A stretch of DNA of 64,000 nucleotides from Sthenelais limicola (taxonomy: Eukaryota > Annelida > Polychaeta > Phyllodocida > Sigalionidae). A program made the position numbers and the translations under genes. Under the pieces are notes generated by a model that was not told where the DNA came from, ran no database searches, and saw only the letters and a list, made by a program, of their open reading frames with translations. The DNA lies in contig OW804094.1 in NCBI GenBank assembly GCA_942159475.1, forward strand, positions 49,596,966 to 49,660,965. Reading direction: 5' to 3'. Positions 19,503 through 31,494 of this stretch are shown here, piece after piece; positions within the stretch are counted from its first letter, which is position 1; each line of letters begins with the position of its first letter.

Positions 19503-21119
19503 TTGAGAATTTTTCAAAATCTCAAAATTAGGATCCATTCTCTGAGCAAATTCCTTTGAGAATGATCCTGTAAAGCACAACTTGAATAATTCCAGTGAGA
19601 TGAGGTGAAGACCTCAATTCCTTTGATATTTCCAGTCGTTGAAACCAATGGTAGAAGGGTGATGTAAAATTTTGAGTGAAGCCCACTGAAAATTTTGAAG
19701 TCCATGATATAGATGTGAAGTCCTATTTGAAACTCGGAGAAAGTCGTTGAATATTTTCCCATATGGATCAGGTGTAATGGTAGAGGCCCAGCAATATCCT
19801 ATGTCTAGAGGCTGGACAAGGCTGTTGGTTGATACAAATTTTAAAAAAAACGGCCATAGCTCCTTCTATACCAACGTCTTCCACTCAAATGAGGTCAGAC
19901 AAAGCTCCTGCCTTTTATATTGCAGTAAAACCCTAGTGGGAAGTTTGGAACTAACCCTTGCTTTCTATGCTAAATAAAGCTTTAAAAATCGTTTTTAAAG
20001 GCATAGTTAGGCCTCTTTTCTTAAAAAAAGATATTTAGCATGATTTGGAACAAAAAATATTGTGTATTTCAAGAAAAAACAACGAAAATGTAGATCGGCG
20101 ATGTGGAATTCTTTGAGGCATTCTTTAAGCATTCAGTGACCCTTCTGAATGCAGTCGTTTTCTCGATGGTTACACAAATTTATGAACAAATAAATAAGTC
20201 TGACCCATCTTTGCTTCAAAATAAACATTATTGTCAATTCAGATATTCTAAAATTGAAAATTTAGCGGATATTTTTGGTTCTAATTTCAAATCATTGCAA
20301 CGATTTGCACACTGAATAATGACGAAAATAAAAGAGAACTTGCTTGTTTCACGGTGGATATTTTGTATGATGAAATCTATCATATTAAATGTTTCTGGAA
20401 ACATTTTGGTCATTATTAAGAAAAATATCGGTGCCGACTATGACATGGCTTATGCCCATAGGGTTAGTATAGAGTCATGTCAGTAGGCGATATCATTGAG
20501 CAGATAATTATTGGTTCCAAACGGTGGAAATATTGGGAATTATATCGCCAATGGTATTACATATGATGTATTTTGTCTTGATTTAAATGTTAGTTGTGTT
20601 GAATGATCATGACATTGTTTATTTTCGGCGATTTTCGGTTTCTTAATGTCGGTCCATAAGCTTCAGTGCTGAGAAGAGGGCGTGTCAAAATGGCCGTTTT
20701 TATCATGGTAGACGACGGCCACACGATGGTTTCTTATGTATTACAACTTAAATACTTCATTTCATTGTTTTAAATCTAGTTGGTGCGAGATGGAACATGT
20801 CTGACCATCTGCTGGTAAATTCCCAGCAGTTAAATATCATTATGTTCGTTGGAATTTTAATTTTAAGATCGATTCGAAATGGAATTTTATTATCGGAATC
20901 GGACATAGGAGATTCAGAATTTATCTGGAATTTCGGCGAAAGATTTTTAGGTCTGTACAAGCAAAGGGCGTCATATATCTTTCAAAATGGCTTTCTCATG
21001 ATGTATCAAGGTTGTATTTAAATAGATTATTGCACAAATTTCATTTTAGTTTAGTTTTTTAAGAGATTTTGGCGATTTTAAGATTGCATTTTGATCGATA
21101 ATTTTCTTTATGGAGATTT

Positions 21120-21120
<1 letters not shown>
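19503..21120. other. Unassigned AT-rich DNA
   Basis: I see no gene, repeat partner or strong hairpin. Short open frames between 19747 and 21021 lack family motifs. Confidence 0.4.
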
Positions 21121-21162
<42 letters not shown>

Positions 21163-21172
21163 TCTCTTTCTC
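21121..21172 (+). repeat. CT microsatellite
   Basis: (CT)n followed by CTTTCTCTTTCTC interruptions. Confidence 0.9.
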
Positions 21173-21375
21173 TATTCATATTTTTAGTTATAATTATAAT
21201 TATGTAATCGACCTATATTTATACTTATAATAAAAAATATACTTAATTTTTACTTATAATTGCATTATATCATATATAATTCGAATAATTAAAAGCCCGC
21301 TTTATACAAGCTTATGCTTGTAATTCTTGTTATATTTGTTCTGTGTCAGGTTGCTTCGAACACCTGCTCTCCACG

Positions 21376-21657
21376 TTTTAATTTGCACATGTGGACTGCA
21401 TTTCTATCAAGATCATATGATCATTGTTGATGATAAAATGTAAAAAGGAGCCACATTTATGCCACATGTTATTCATAATGAAAAGCATATGGACGAATAC
21501 TGGTTTGTTCTTCAAATATTAAATAGGGTCGTAAAGTAGATCGAGAAACTAATCAATGCAAAACAAACAAGGTTATGCTTCGAGTTCAGAACCGAGAAGA
21601 GAAGAGAGACTGAATCAACTTATTAGGGTTATTTATACCTCAGTCATTTACAATAGA
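21376..21657 (+). repeat. Dispersed repeat R7, copy 2
   Basis: Opposite orientation to 7349-7642. Here the right end runs into CAATAGATAAGATAAGATAT, a pentamer tail. Confidence 0.6.
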
Positions 21658-21681
21658 TAAGATAAGATATTTTTTTATTTG

Positions 21682-22087
21682 TGATATGTTCCAGGAAAGT
21701 GAGTCGCAAGAAATGGATTTTGAGATATCATCATATTTGAAAAGATAAGACCAAGCGGATTCTAATGATGGTAAACATTAGGACATCTAATAAGTATTTC
21801 TGTGTCTTAAATTAGATCTTTTTTTTTAAAACATAAAACGTTTGCAATATTTCTGGGTGGACAATTACTAGTAAAGTAACTAAATATATTCTATAATATG
21901 ACCTTCGAAATTAATAGATATATCTAATATACTGTCTTTAAATTTGGTACCTGTGATCATGCTACTAGCAGCTCAAGACCTATTAAAATGAGAACATTCT
22001 AAGCAAGGGTTCTTGAGAATATTATAAATCACTTTGAAAAATATCAATTTTGCGAGTTATGACTCATTTTCATGGAACACATCATAT
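21682..22087 (+). mobile_element. MITE-A, near-complete reference copy (~405 bp)
   Basis: Family description: both ends carry a TIR of about 35-40 bp reading GTGATGTGTTACAGGAAAAT inward from the left, continuing GAGTCACAAGTCGCAAAA. The interior is asymmetric, which fixes orientation: GGATTTTGAGATATCATC, GATGAGATCAAGCCGATTCC, GGTAAACATTAGGACATC, a T/A run, TTTGCAATATTTCTGGGTGG, ACTAGTAAAGTAGCTAAATA, and AAATCACTTTGAAAAATATC. There is no ORF, so it would need a transposase supplied elsewhere. At least 20 full or partial copies occur here. I could not fix a target-site duplication or a superfamily. Confidence 0.8.
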
Positions 22088-22185
22088 TTACCATAAGAAT
22101 GTTTCGACAATCAGGTCGTGGTCTCCCAAACCATGCCTTCCTTATGTGCTTCTCTTTGTTACATATCTACTTCTACCTGATCTAC
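22088..22185 (-). repeat. Repeat R8, copy 2
   Basis: It matches 4225-4345 (CCATAAGAATGTTTCGAC, TTTGTTACATATCTACTTC) and directly follows the MITE-A right end. Confidence 0.5.
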
Positions 22186-22324
22186 GGCATGATCAAAGTT
22201 ATATTCTTACATAAAGGAACAAAATCTGTGTACACAATCTGTGTACAAATGCTGTGCACAGGACACAGGACACAAACCAGTGCCATATTGTATGTAAGTG
22301 TTTTATAATCACAGATGGATCGGA

Positions 22325-22400
22325 GCGTCAGAAAATGCACAATTGGTAGCTCTACACATTTAGTAAGTTCTGCTAATTCTCTCGAATTCTAGTGAACTGT
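22325..22400 (+). mobile_element. MITE-C left end
   Basis: GCGTCAGAAAATGCACAATT and GGTAGCTCTACACATTTAG match the left TIR and subterminal part. The remainder is lost. Confidence 0.5.
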
Positions 22401-22547
22401 ATACATATATATTATGCAACTATCTGAGTAGGAACATAATTAAACAAAATCGTTTAACAACGTAGGCTGCACTTGAGTGTTAAAACAAAAAAGCTATATG
22501 CATACCATCTCGGTACAGCGCCTCTCAGGCAAGATAATAATAGTATG

Positions 22548-22576
22548 TGAGTAATTGGACGCCTACTGCGCTAATG
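22548..22576 (-). repeat. Recurrent motif, copy 5
   Basis: Minus strand: TTAGCGCAGTAGGCGTCCAA. TAGCGCAGTAGG matches the tRNA A-box consensus TRGCNNAGYNGG perfectly. Confidence 0.5.
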
Positions 22577-22765
22577 GCTTTCCTTAACCTGGAAAATAGG
22601 TGTCCTACTGGGATTATAATGACATTTTATGGTTGGACCAATAGGCTTTTCCTCAGTTCGGAGGGACTCTCTCAGCGGCTCTCTCATCTCTGAGCCAAAA
22701 ATAAACACAAGCTTAGTACTGCCACCCAACCCACATAGACAAACCCGCACTAGTTGCGGCTGGCT

Positions 22766-22796
22766 CGTCCTTGGTCAGATGGATGAACCAAGGACG
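22766..22796. repeat. Perfect 10-bp hairpin
   Basis: CGTCCTTGGT and ACCAAGGACG are separated by an 11-nt loop. It sits in a locally GC-richer stretch that continues to a (GGTG)n run near 22938-22962. Confidence 0.7.
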
Positions 22797-23204
22797 AAGG
22801 ACAAGGCAGATCCTTCCACCTAATGCACCAGCTATATATGGGCGGATCATCCATCCATTCATGCGCTTAAAGCGGGCGGATCAAGGCAGAGAAGGGAGCG
22901 TGCCAAGCTTGGCCGTCGGCGGTGACACGCTGTATTGGGGTGGGTGGGTGGGTGGGTGGGTGCTTTTGGGGTCAATAAAGCAGCATGGGGTGGGGGGGGT
23001 GGATTTATAGGTAGCTTGCTATTATTCATGATTTATTAGGAATTATTAGATCTGGGTTATCAGATCGATTCTTACTGATTTTATTTCTTTGATTATTAGG
23101 GTGAGGAGTAACAGATTTTATTTTCTCTCAGATAATCATAATTTCATCATTTTCTTTTCAAAGGTTCTCCTTAATCTCCAGCTTCTGCAATGAAAAAATG
23201 GACA

Positions 23205-23335
23205 CATAATATATTGTGATATAGCAAAATGAATCACAAATCGCAAAATTGATATTTTCCAAAGTGATTTATTCACAAGATTTCCTTGTTGGAATGGTCC
23301 AATCTTTGGAAGGCAACAGATATTTAGTGTAAAAT
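23205..23335 (-). mobile_element. MITE-A copy, partial, reversed
   Basis: AATCACAAATCGCAAAATTG, TTTTCCAAAGTGATTTATTC and ACAAGATTTCCTTGTTGG follow the family order in reverse. It ends after about 130 bp. Confidence 0.65.
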
Positions 23336-25471
23336 TATCCTAACTTCTTGCATTTTTAATTTCGAATTTTCTATGTTCTTGACACTCTAACGACTATATG
23401 GCCAATTCCACCAATTTGACAACATTTGGCTCCCAACCATGGAAAGTGATAAAATGGGCTTAAATCAAATCAATTACTATTAATTTGATATTTTTTTTGA
23501 TTGGATGGTTCTACCAACCTGCGGAACCACATTTTTGGCATTTTTTGGCCAATTTTTTTTTTTTTTTATTTCAAAATCCCATTTTGGGGGCAAAAATCAT
23601 TTTTTAAAACTGCCATTAGTCCATGGAATTGCTGAATTTCTAAATAATCTTCAAAATTGAACATTTTCTTTCATATGTTGTGATAGTAGGTTACATGAAT
23701 ATGATCTGTGTAAAAAAAAAATGCAAAAAAAATATTTTTTCGCCAAAAGCCATCAAAAACCAATTTTTTTTTGTGTGGGGCACCCCCCATGTTGTGTGCC
23801 GTCACGCAGTGTGCCTAAGGTGGAATAAAAAAATAAAAAATATATATATCTATCAAATTATTATGAATAATGATAAAATACATGGGATTATATGTAAAAA
23901 CATTAACCCGACGGGCACTGAGTGCAATTGAATGTGATAGCACTGCAATCATTTTGTGATTGGCTGCAAACAAATGAAGTGTGATACTTATAGCTTTGAA
24001 TCACATTGAAATGGACATACCATTAGCCATCATTATGTGAAATCCATTGCGTCTATTTCCTCTCATGTTGTTGGTGGTCTTACACTTGTGTTGGATCAAG
24101 TTCTTATTCCTATTCATTTATGTTCATAGTAAAAATGTGTTACTCAACCAATTTTATCTGCAAATAATGTTTTCTTCAAAAGTCAATAACAGGCCTATGG
24201 GTGTGATATCAATCACGCATATATGCGCATTCAAAATCGCGCCTAAATACTCATTACAATGCAGCCACTACAGCACCTGGCACTGCTTACTCACCTAGCA
24301 TTCACACTCACTGTCGCGCATCTGACACTACATTCTCTGACACTCATACTCACTCTCTGACACCAAGTCAAAGAAACCCCCATACATTTCGAATCTGCAC
24401 TTACCCTTCCCCATTTTGTGATTTGATTGATGCATTATATATATGTCTAGCTGAAATAGGTTTTTATCCACAAACCTTGCATGGCGAGTATTATTTACAA
24501 ATATTTTTCAAAATAAAGATGCATTTATCAGAGCAATTGTCTCACCAATTCCCATCCGATTTGAATGATTCAAAATGCACCGTAATGCCGACACTATTGC
24601 GGTTTGTTTGGTGTATAGCATAACTTTCTATTTTAAATAGTTCTCCCTCTACGAACGTTATGCGGCAAGTATATATATGAGTAATTCCAATCGGGCATCA
24701 TTTGATTTTCCAGCTTAGGGTCTCTACAACCTGTATTTGGAATGACCAGGTTCTATGTCGGTGGCCATCATTGATTTCCTAGCTGTTATTTTGTCATTTA
24801 ATATTGCTAGACGAATTAGTGATTAATATATCTCATTTTTACTCTAAGTCATTTGATAAATCGGGCATAGTGAGGCCGAAATAAGGCAAAATAATAGGGT
24901 AAATTTTTTATATAGGTATCTGAATCATAGGTGTAGGAAACGAAATATTGGCCCCAGCCTTCCCAAACTTGACCTGCATCATGCTGATATTACCTGCTAT
25001 ATGTACACCAAAGGTTGTAGAGATTCAACGAATTTATTTTTTTTCTAAAAAAAATGGCCTTCTGAAATCAAATGCTGCCCGTTTGGGAGAATTACTCATA
25101 TATTTAACAAAGATGAATAATTCCACCCTGTTCTTTCATATAAAATTCAATGACTAGATGTTCAAAATATGGTGCGTTCTAAATTGCGCATATAATGCGC
25201 ATTAAAAATCGCGTTGTTATTTCATTGTCAGCAGGTGGCGCAACTTGTAACTGGGGTGCATTTACAATTTCTTTTACAATGAAAGTGCAGCCAATACACC
25301 TTTGAGGCATAGATTTATACACTATAGATATTCCACATCATGTACATAGCTATCTTATAAGTGACATACCTCAATAGTTTATTTGTTTAATATAGTTGTT
25401 TGATGTGGAAAAATGTTTTTATCAAAATACCTCTCATCATTGCATACTTCTTTAGGGTAGACTGGGACCCT
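23336..25471. other. AT-rich DNA with short recurrent GC motifs
   Basis: No gene is seen. It carries GTGTGCCGTCACGC near 23796 and GCGCAT...AAATCGCG words near 24222 and 25193. Both motifs recur past 26.9 kb (see findings). Confidence 0.4.
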
Positions 25472-26621
25472 GGGCTCTGTTGTATAAGCTAAGCAAGGAA
25501 TTTTTTCTGTAGGAATTTTTCCCTCACTACATTCATTCCTACAGAAAATTCCCAGCTCGTAGGAATATTCCTTGCTGTAGAGGTGTGGGTCAGCAAAGTA
25601 GAAGGTAAATAGGATGCATAGGATTCACTAATTTCTTGGGGTTAAATATTAAAATAACACATCTCCTTCAATTTGAAGCGGTAAAGTGGGTAAAATATTA
25701 GATACTTTGATTCTTATACCTTCAAATCTGATGCAGATTATCCAGAATGGATTAGAATCTAGATCCACAGGCATGACCTAGAAACTGACCCATTTAGCTG
25801 TGGGAATTTCCTACATTGATACTTGTAGTTGTTCCCTATGTAGGAATTTCCCCCAGAAGTTTTCCTACCGAAGTAATTTCCCTCATTCTTTCCTCTGAGT
25901 TAAACATGAAAAGACTGGAAAACTAAGGAATACCTTTTAGGTGTTCCCTCAAGAATTCCTTAGGATTTATTGACTGCAAAAATATGATTTTACTAGTCAT
26001 ATATATCTGCTATCATTATAGTACAAAGTTTCTGCTGTTAGATGATTTTTCTGTTGATTATTAACATAATTTGAATAGAAAAAAGAAGCCTCCCAAGCTG
26101 GGATTCAAACCATGGACCTGAGAGGGGAGCCTTTCTGGGAAAAAACAAACAGCACTGGGTGGGGATTGAACCACCAACCTGAGAGTTTCATTAGTTACCA
26201 ATCAAAATTTGTCCTTGACCTAGTTTGTCTCAATTGTTTGTGCCTCAAGAGTGTTGATTACTAGTGAGAACAAGGCATGTCCCCCCATTTACCATGTACC
26301 TTGAAGACTGTTGTTTGAAGTGGGCAGGGGATATTGAGTGGTTCAAGGAGGGAAATATTGTAGTAAATTCCTACATGATTACATCTGCTTGGTGGGAAGG
26401 AAAAGCCGTAGGAAAATTCCCAGAGAAACATATTGAAATTGTATAGGACTGAAGGAATTCCCTCAGTTTTCCTTGCTTAGCAGCTGGGAAGGAATGGTGC
26501 AGGGAAGGAATAGCCTATACTTTCAATGCTTTTTAGCGTAGGAATTTCCCAATGAAGTAAAGGAAAAAAACGTAGGAATTCCCACAAAAAAAATTATTCC
26601 TTAGCTTATACAACAGGGCCC
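25472..26621 (+). mobile_element. MITE-D, copy 1 (1150 bp)
   Basis: The ends are inverted: GGGCTCTGTTGTATAAGCTA on the left and AGCTTATACAACAGGGCCC on the right. The interior is packed with TAGGAATTCC-like words in both orientations, as in transposase-binding subterminal repeats. Copy 2 (51740-52889) has the same length, the opposite orientation and only scattered differences. The 60-codon frame at 26264-26446 is present in both but differs by two amino-acid changes and one silent change, giving no sign of coding constraint. No superfamily was assigned because no clear target duplication is visible. Confidence 0.85.
26092..26200 (-). repeat. Two tRNA B-box-like units inside MITE-D
   Basis: On the minus strand, CTCTCAGGTTGGTGGTTCAA-TCCCC and CTCTCAGGTCCATGGTTTGA-ATCCC are about 60 bp apart. 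Each resembles the T-arm end of a tRNA. I could not fold a complete tRNA. A captured, tandemly duplicated SINE end is one explanation. Confidence 0.4.
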
Positions 26622-27448
26622 AGGTTTTAAAGTAAATCAGGAATAGCTCTTCCCAGCAATGCGGCTGTCTTACCAGATGGAAATCATTAAATAATTGATG
26701 TTGTACCATGTAGAATTAAGTATGAGTAATTCCGAATGATATTATTCTACCAATAAAAGCAAAAAAATAAGGTGAAAATTGTACATAAAACATCATGCTC
26801 AAATGCTATAATAATTTGCTGATTTTTGCACCACTATTACGTTATATCCTTAGCGCGACCATCACGCAATCATTGCGCAATAATTATTGCGTGAAAAGCG
26901 TCCACACTCATCACAGAACTATGGCGAAAGGATTGCGCATTAAAAATCGCGTAGAATCGCGTTCATTTGCCCGTCGGGAAATGTATTTATTTAAGTTTTT
27001 CTTGGATCATAGCAGAGAAATATCATGGTGGCAAAAGGTGGTGGGTCCCAGAGTTCATGTTGTGTGCCGTCACACATATTTTAGGGTTTTTAGAGCTTTA
27101 TAAGGCATAAATTTAATAATAAACTCTAAATTTGACATTTATTATTGACTTTGCTTAATATCAACCTTTGTAGATTGGAATTCATGATTTCTGTGCATTT
27201 TTTACATGATTCTTAAGGCAAAATGCTTTAAAAATGTGCCGTCACGTTGTGTCGTGTGCCGTCACGCCTGCCGTCGTGTGCCGTCACGCCTGCTGTCACA
27301 TAATATCAGAAATTATATCTCTAACATATATACATAATATTAGAACGTTTATCCTTGACGATTTTGCCTCTAAATACTTAAACAGAACAGGAACATTAAA
27401 TACAAGTATTTGAGTCAACTTAAAAACCTAAATAAGGGTAATGAATGT
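26622..27448. other. Unassigned DNA with GC-motif clusters
   Basis: It includes ATCACGCAATCATTGCGCAA near 26861, GCGCATTAAAAATCGCG near 26935 and a GTGCCGTCACG cluster at 27236-27297. No gene is seen. Confidence 0.4.
27236..27297 (+). repeat. GTGCCGTCACG cluster
   Basis: Three copies of GTGCCGTCACG and a fourth CTGTCAC variant occur within about 60 bp. Single copies occur near 23796 and 27060. Confidence 0.7.
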
Positions 27449-28750
27449 TATATATGGTCAGTTCTCACGAAAAGAGCACACAGGCAATTTTGGACTCTAC
27501 ATTAAAATCATTTTCTTGTATATGAATAAATATTATATCAAACGATGCACCTTATATAGACCTTTGAGGGGACATATACTTTTATAGAGCTAAAATAAAA
27601 AATGGCCGCCCTATATGCTGAAAACTACCTAAATAACACACTTTTCTGAAGAGAAAAAATATATTTTGTCAAATAAAGTTTACTCAGCATTGTAAAAAAA
27701 CATCAAATGATTATAATATGTGTCTGTAATAATGCTTACACCTGTTGGCTATTCTTACATAACAAATATAGTGTTTCAAAATATTTTCAATTTCTTTAAA
27801 TTCACTTTTTGATTTGGGGAATTTTAACGTTGCCATCCCAACGCTCTTTTGAAGTGGTTGCCAAAGGATGAAAAATAAATATTTAGTCAGAATTTGTTCA
27901 TGGAATGTAATCTCCAACAACTCTATTTTAAATTGAAATATTGACTAATCACATGCTCGAAAAACTGTTTCAATGAGAACTGAATTATTAAAAAAAGGTC
28001 ATGTTGGGGAAGTGTTAACGTTGCCAACCCAACGACATTCATTTCAAAACTGTGCCTAAACAATTTTAGATTATCTAATGAAACTTAGTCATTTTAAAGC
28101 ATCTGTTTAGAGGTTCATGCCATAAAATTTTAAATTTCAATCTAACATTTTTTCTGCTATTTTTGGACTGAATTTAGCTGGTGTTGCCACCCCGATGCAG
28201 CAGTGGGGTGGCAACACAAAATAATGGTACAGAATGATTTTAGTTGAGACCAATGACATGTAATATAATGGGAAAGCTATGTCATTTTGCTATAAGAATC
28301 AATAAAAAAATATTGATTTTGAGAAATCATGAATATTTGACAAGGTATAGAACAAGGCCATGTCCTTTGATTTTAAGTGTCAAAATAATAATACGATTTT
28401 CAAATGTAGTTCCTAAAAATAAAAAAATGAAAAAAAAAATCCAATTGTCAACCAATGTTTCAGTTGAAACGTTAGCTTAACAATAGAATAATTAACAAAA
28501 ATATTGAAATCTAAAAAATGGTCTTCATTACCACTACCATGTTTCTATCTAAAAGCATTGGTATGGCAACGTTAGAAAATGAATATCCCACCAAATGCAC
28601 AATTTTCAAAATTAGTGTTCCCAATTTTTATTTTGAACCCTTCAATATATGTACAATGATATGTGCAAATGGCAAAAAGTTTCAATGCATTTGAAATTTT
28701 AGCCCAAAATACCCCCCGTGTACCCATTTCGTGAGAACTGACCATATATA
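27449..28750. mobile_element. 1.3-kb TIR element (TIR-F) bounded by TATATA
   Basis: A perfect 24-bp inverted repeat marks the ends: 27449-27472 reads TATATATGGTCAGTTCTCAC and continues GAAA; 28727-28750 is its exact reverse complement. The outer TATATA may be a duplicated TA-type target, leaving TGGTCAGTTCTCACGAAA as the TIR. Inside, GTTGCCA(A/T)CCC words recur near 27827, 28020 and 28183 and inverted near 28565. A 13-bp hairpin lies near the centre. No transposase frame is visible, so it is probably non-autonomous. Confidence 0.75.
28181..28217. repeat. Perfect 13-bp hairpin in TIR-F
   Basis: GTGTTGCCACCCC (28181-28193) and GGGGTGGCAACAC (28205-28217) flank an 11-nt loop. The arm contains the GTTGCCAxCCC word that recurs in this element. 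Confidence 0.9.
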
Positions 28751-30800
28751 TTAAATATAATGAGTTATATAATGTGTATAAATACATTATAATGTGGGGA
28801 GAGGGTCAATGACCTATCACCCTTGCCGCTGCCATTATTATTACCATTACTGAATGGTTATTTGGCTGTAACTTTTCTTCTAGTTAGAATATCTTCACCA
28901 AATAAAAGGTGTTATGATTCTTATGTCGAGACCTATCAAGTACAAAATGATTCAATACATTATGTGCATATTTGTTTTATCTATTTCTAATTTAAATACT
29001 CATTTATGTAGAAATATGTACCATTATTCGTCATGCTATTTTTAGCATTTTTTTCATATTTGGGATCTATTTTCGACCCCCCTGTAAACAAATTCCTAAT
29101 TATCAGAATGGTTCCAAACTTGGCAGTTTAATGTGCATATATATAAGGTTGATAGAAAATAAAAAATCAACTGATGAATGTGAAAATTATTTTTGGGTAC
29201 TCAGGGGGTGTCTAGGGGCCCAAATGTTGTCAAATTGGTGGAAATGGCCATATAGTATTTCCTGTGATTTCTCTTTTGGATTATGAAGTTTATAATAGGA
29301 TATCAGTCATTATGTAGGAAGAATATGTGTTTATGCGCTGAAATGTACCCAACTGGACTTTTTGGATCGTCAAATAAAATATTGAATCGTATGTAATCAT
29401 GTAAGTGATCCCTTACTACGATCCCTGCAATGTATTCATAAGTATGCATAGTCCCTCCGGCCTTCTGTATCTATAACCTGGCCTTCTGTATCTATAACTC
29501 CCATTGACCTGGACCATGCTAGCGCATGGGTACTTATGTGAAGTTATACTTTGGCTATTTAGTCCCGACACCTCTCCAGCATAGGTCCCGTGATTCCCCA
29601 AGGCCTAGTTGTTCCAGTTGACTGACCCTGCCTAAAAGGAGTGTCTACCTCACGCTACATCAAGCAGCGCAACCTACATAGAGGCTATTACATAATATGT
29701 TTTGGTCAAGGTATTGTTCCTATGAGCATGGAGTTCTAGTGGAAAACAATAGGGGAGTCCTGTGATACCGGTGGCGGCGCTGTCGGTGCTAAAGCATACT
29801 ATATATGGGGGGACAAGCGGTCCATGCATACCTCTATTATAGCATTGCGGGAGTGTGGTTTTATGAGTTTCTGATGATGAAATGTGCACGAAATAGTTGT
29901 TTTAGCTGAAAGCTTTCAGATAAATACAAAATAAATATAATGATTTCGCCTCCCTCCCTATCAAGTCATTGAATGATGAATGAATAAAGAAAAAAATAAT
30001 TAAGCAGTATTTTCGAGGGAGAGTGGAGAGAGAGAAAGATATATTCAAAGTCATATTTACAAATACATAGCCTAGATCAATTGCAATATTACAAATGTTT
30101 ACTTACCAGTGAATGTCCTCCCTGCTTTCTACATGTACACAGGTGTGTTACATGCATGCCGCTCTCCAGCTAACTGCAGCTCTTGGTCAGCCTGGCTATT
30201 GCTCCCTAATGTTGCTGGGTAGGCCGCATGGGGGTGAGGGTGCTAGTACTATTATTAGCTTGACTGTGCATTCATGCATGGATATAGAGTCATGTTGGCG
30301 GCTTGGCTAGAAAGCTAAGACCATGCAACCCCTAACTCCATTGTAATGGCTTGCTGTAGTACTTCCCTACCAGCGCGGCCAGTCGCCCAGTTTAAGCATG
30401 AGTGACGCCCAAGCCTTCTGGGCTTGGCTTTCAGTGATGAGCTTATGATGAGCGCACCTGCATGGCCAGCCAGGTGTGCTGAATACATGAAGGAGAAGCA
30501 GGCGTTCAATCCTCGGCTGGCCTCAGGCCATTCGACCACTCTAATTACAGCTTAATTTAGCGGACGGCCCATGCTAGGCCGTCTTCTTGGGAAGGCTCTG
30601 GTCCGGGGAAACAGTATATATCCCAGAACCCTATTTAACTCACTTTTCTCGCTTATTTCGTTCTTACCCTATCTAATTCTTTCACCAATTGAAAGGGAAT
30701 GACATCAACAACTAAATGGGTGAGTTAAAAAGAAATCCGAGTCCCATATGTGATAATAATGAATATGAGACAAAATGTAAAAATGTCAGCTCTGCGACTG
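28751..30800. other. Unassigned intergenic DNA
   Basis: A 24-bp tandem duplication (GGCCTTCTGTATCTATAAC twice, 29459-29500) is present. The region is GC-richer from 29440 to 30620 without a recognisable protein. Confidence 0.35.
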
Positions 30801-30860
30801 GACCTCACAATGTCCAGTTTTAAAGTACAACACCCTAACCACTGGCCCACTCAGACTGGC
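30786..30860 (-). other. Degenerate tRNA-like sequence (SINE head or pseudo-tRNA)
   Basis: On the minus strand, GAGTGGGCCAGTGGTTAGGG resembles a tRNA D arm/A box. AGGTCCAGTCGCAGAGC lies about where a B box would be but matches it poorly. It resembles the heads of tRNA-derived SINEs. Confidence 0.3.
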
Positions 30861-31058
30861 TATAGAGAGCATACATATGCATATAAACACTAGGCATACC
30901 CATTGATGCATCACATTTTAGCTTTCCGCCATCACATTTTAGTTTTCCGCCATTCTCATCATGGTGATTGAGGAGCATGGGGAGAATAAATTATCCAGGA
31001 AGTCCCCTATGTCAGCCACAGGCGATTTAATTATTCAAATTATTCATAAAAGTTTATC

Positions 31059-31346
31059 TTACATCTGCAATTTATTTCTATAATATGCCAATGCATGCTT
31101 CCTGGACCGTATCGTGTGATACAACGTAGATCTGAGGGGATTGTAAAATAACCACTCTGGAGGTAAGCTTGACACATATGTTGCTCCGGTTGGTATTTGT
31201 GTGATATAATGATATCCTTGCATGTCTATCTCCTTCTCTACCTCCTCCAGTACCCCACTACCTACTGTAGGCCCTCCAGGGATGTTGCCATGGCAGGGAG
31301 ACATGTGATACCAATGTCCACCATAAAAACTGTGTGGACATGTCAT
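31059..31346 (-). CDS. Unrecognised 95-codon ORF, low support
   Basis: An ATG-initiated frame beginning MTCPHSFYGGHWYHMSPC with mixed composition and several Gly/Pro. No domain is recognised and there is no repeat partner in the window. It could be a chance frame, an exon fragment or transposon debris. Confidence 0.12.
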   Translation of the reverse strand: MTCPHSFYGGHWYHMSPCHGNIPGGPTVGSGVLEEVEKEIDMQGYHYITQIPTGATYVSSLPPEWLFYNPLRSTLYHTIRSRKHALAYYRNKLQM

Positions 31347-31494
31347 TTGGGTATTAGAAATAGTATCTATATAGATATGTCTATGGGTGTTATCTAATAG
31401 TATCAGGGTATGTTTATAAACGTGTGACTATGCTTTATATGGATACCAGGGCAGTGTCCTATTTTAACGACAGGTCTCCAACATTACATCATAT

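Noticed and set aside
26264..26446. 60-codon frame conserved in both MITE-D copies (also 51915-52097)
   Set aside because: The copies differ at three sites in this frame, two of them changing the amino acid, and the frame has no ATG. Conservation only reflects recent common origin.
23796..27297. CRISPR-like array suggested by repeated GTGCCGTCACG words
   Set aside because: Spacing is irregular, units are only 11 bp and the genome is eukaryotic.
30340..30545. tRNA-like B box (GCGTTCAATCC) in a GC-richer segment
   Set aside because: No A box at the right distance on either strand.
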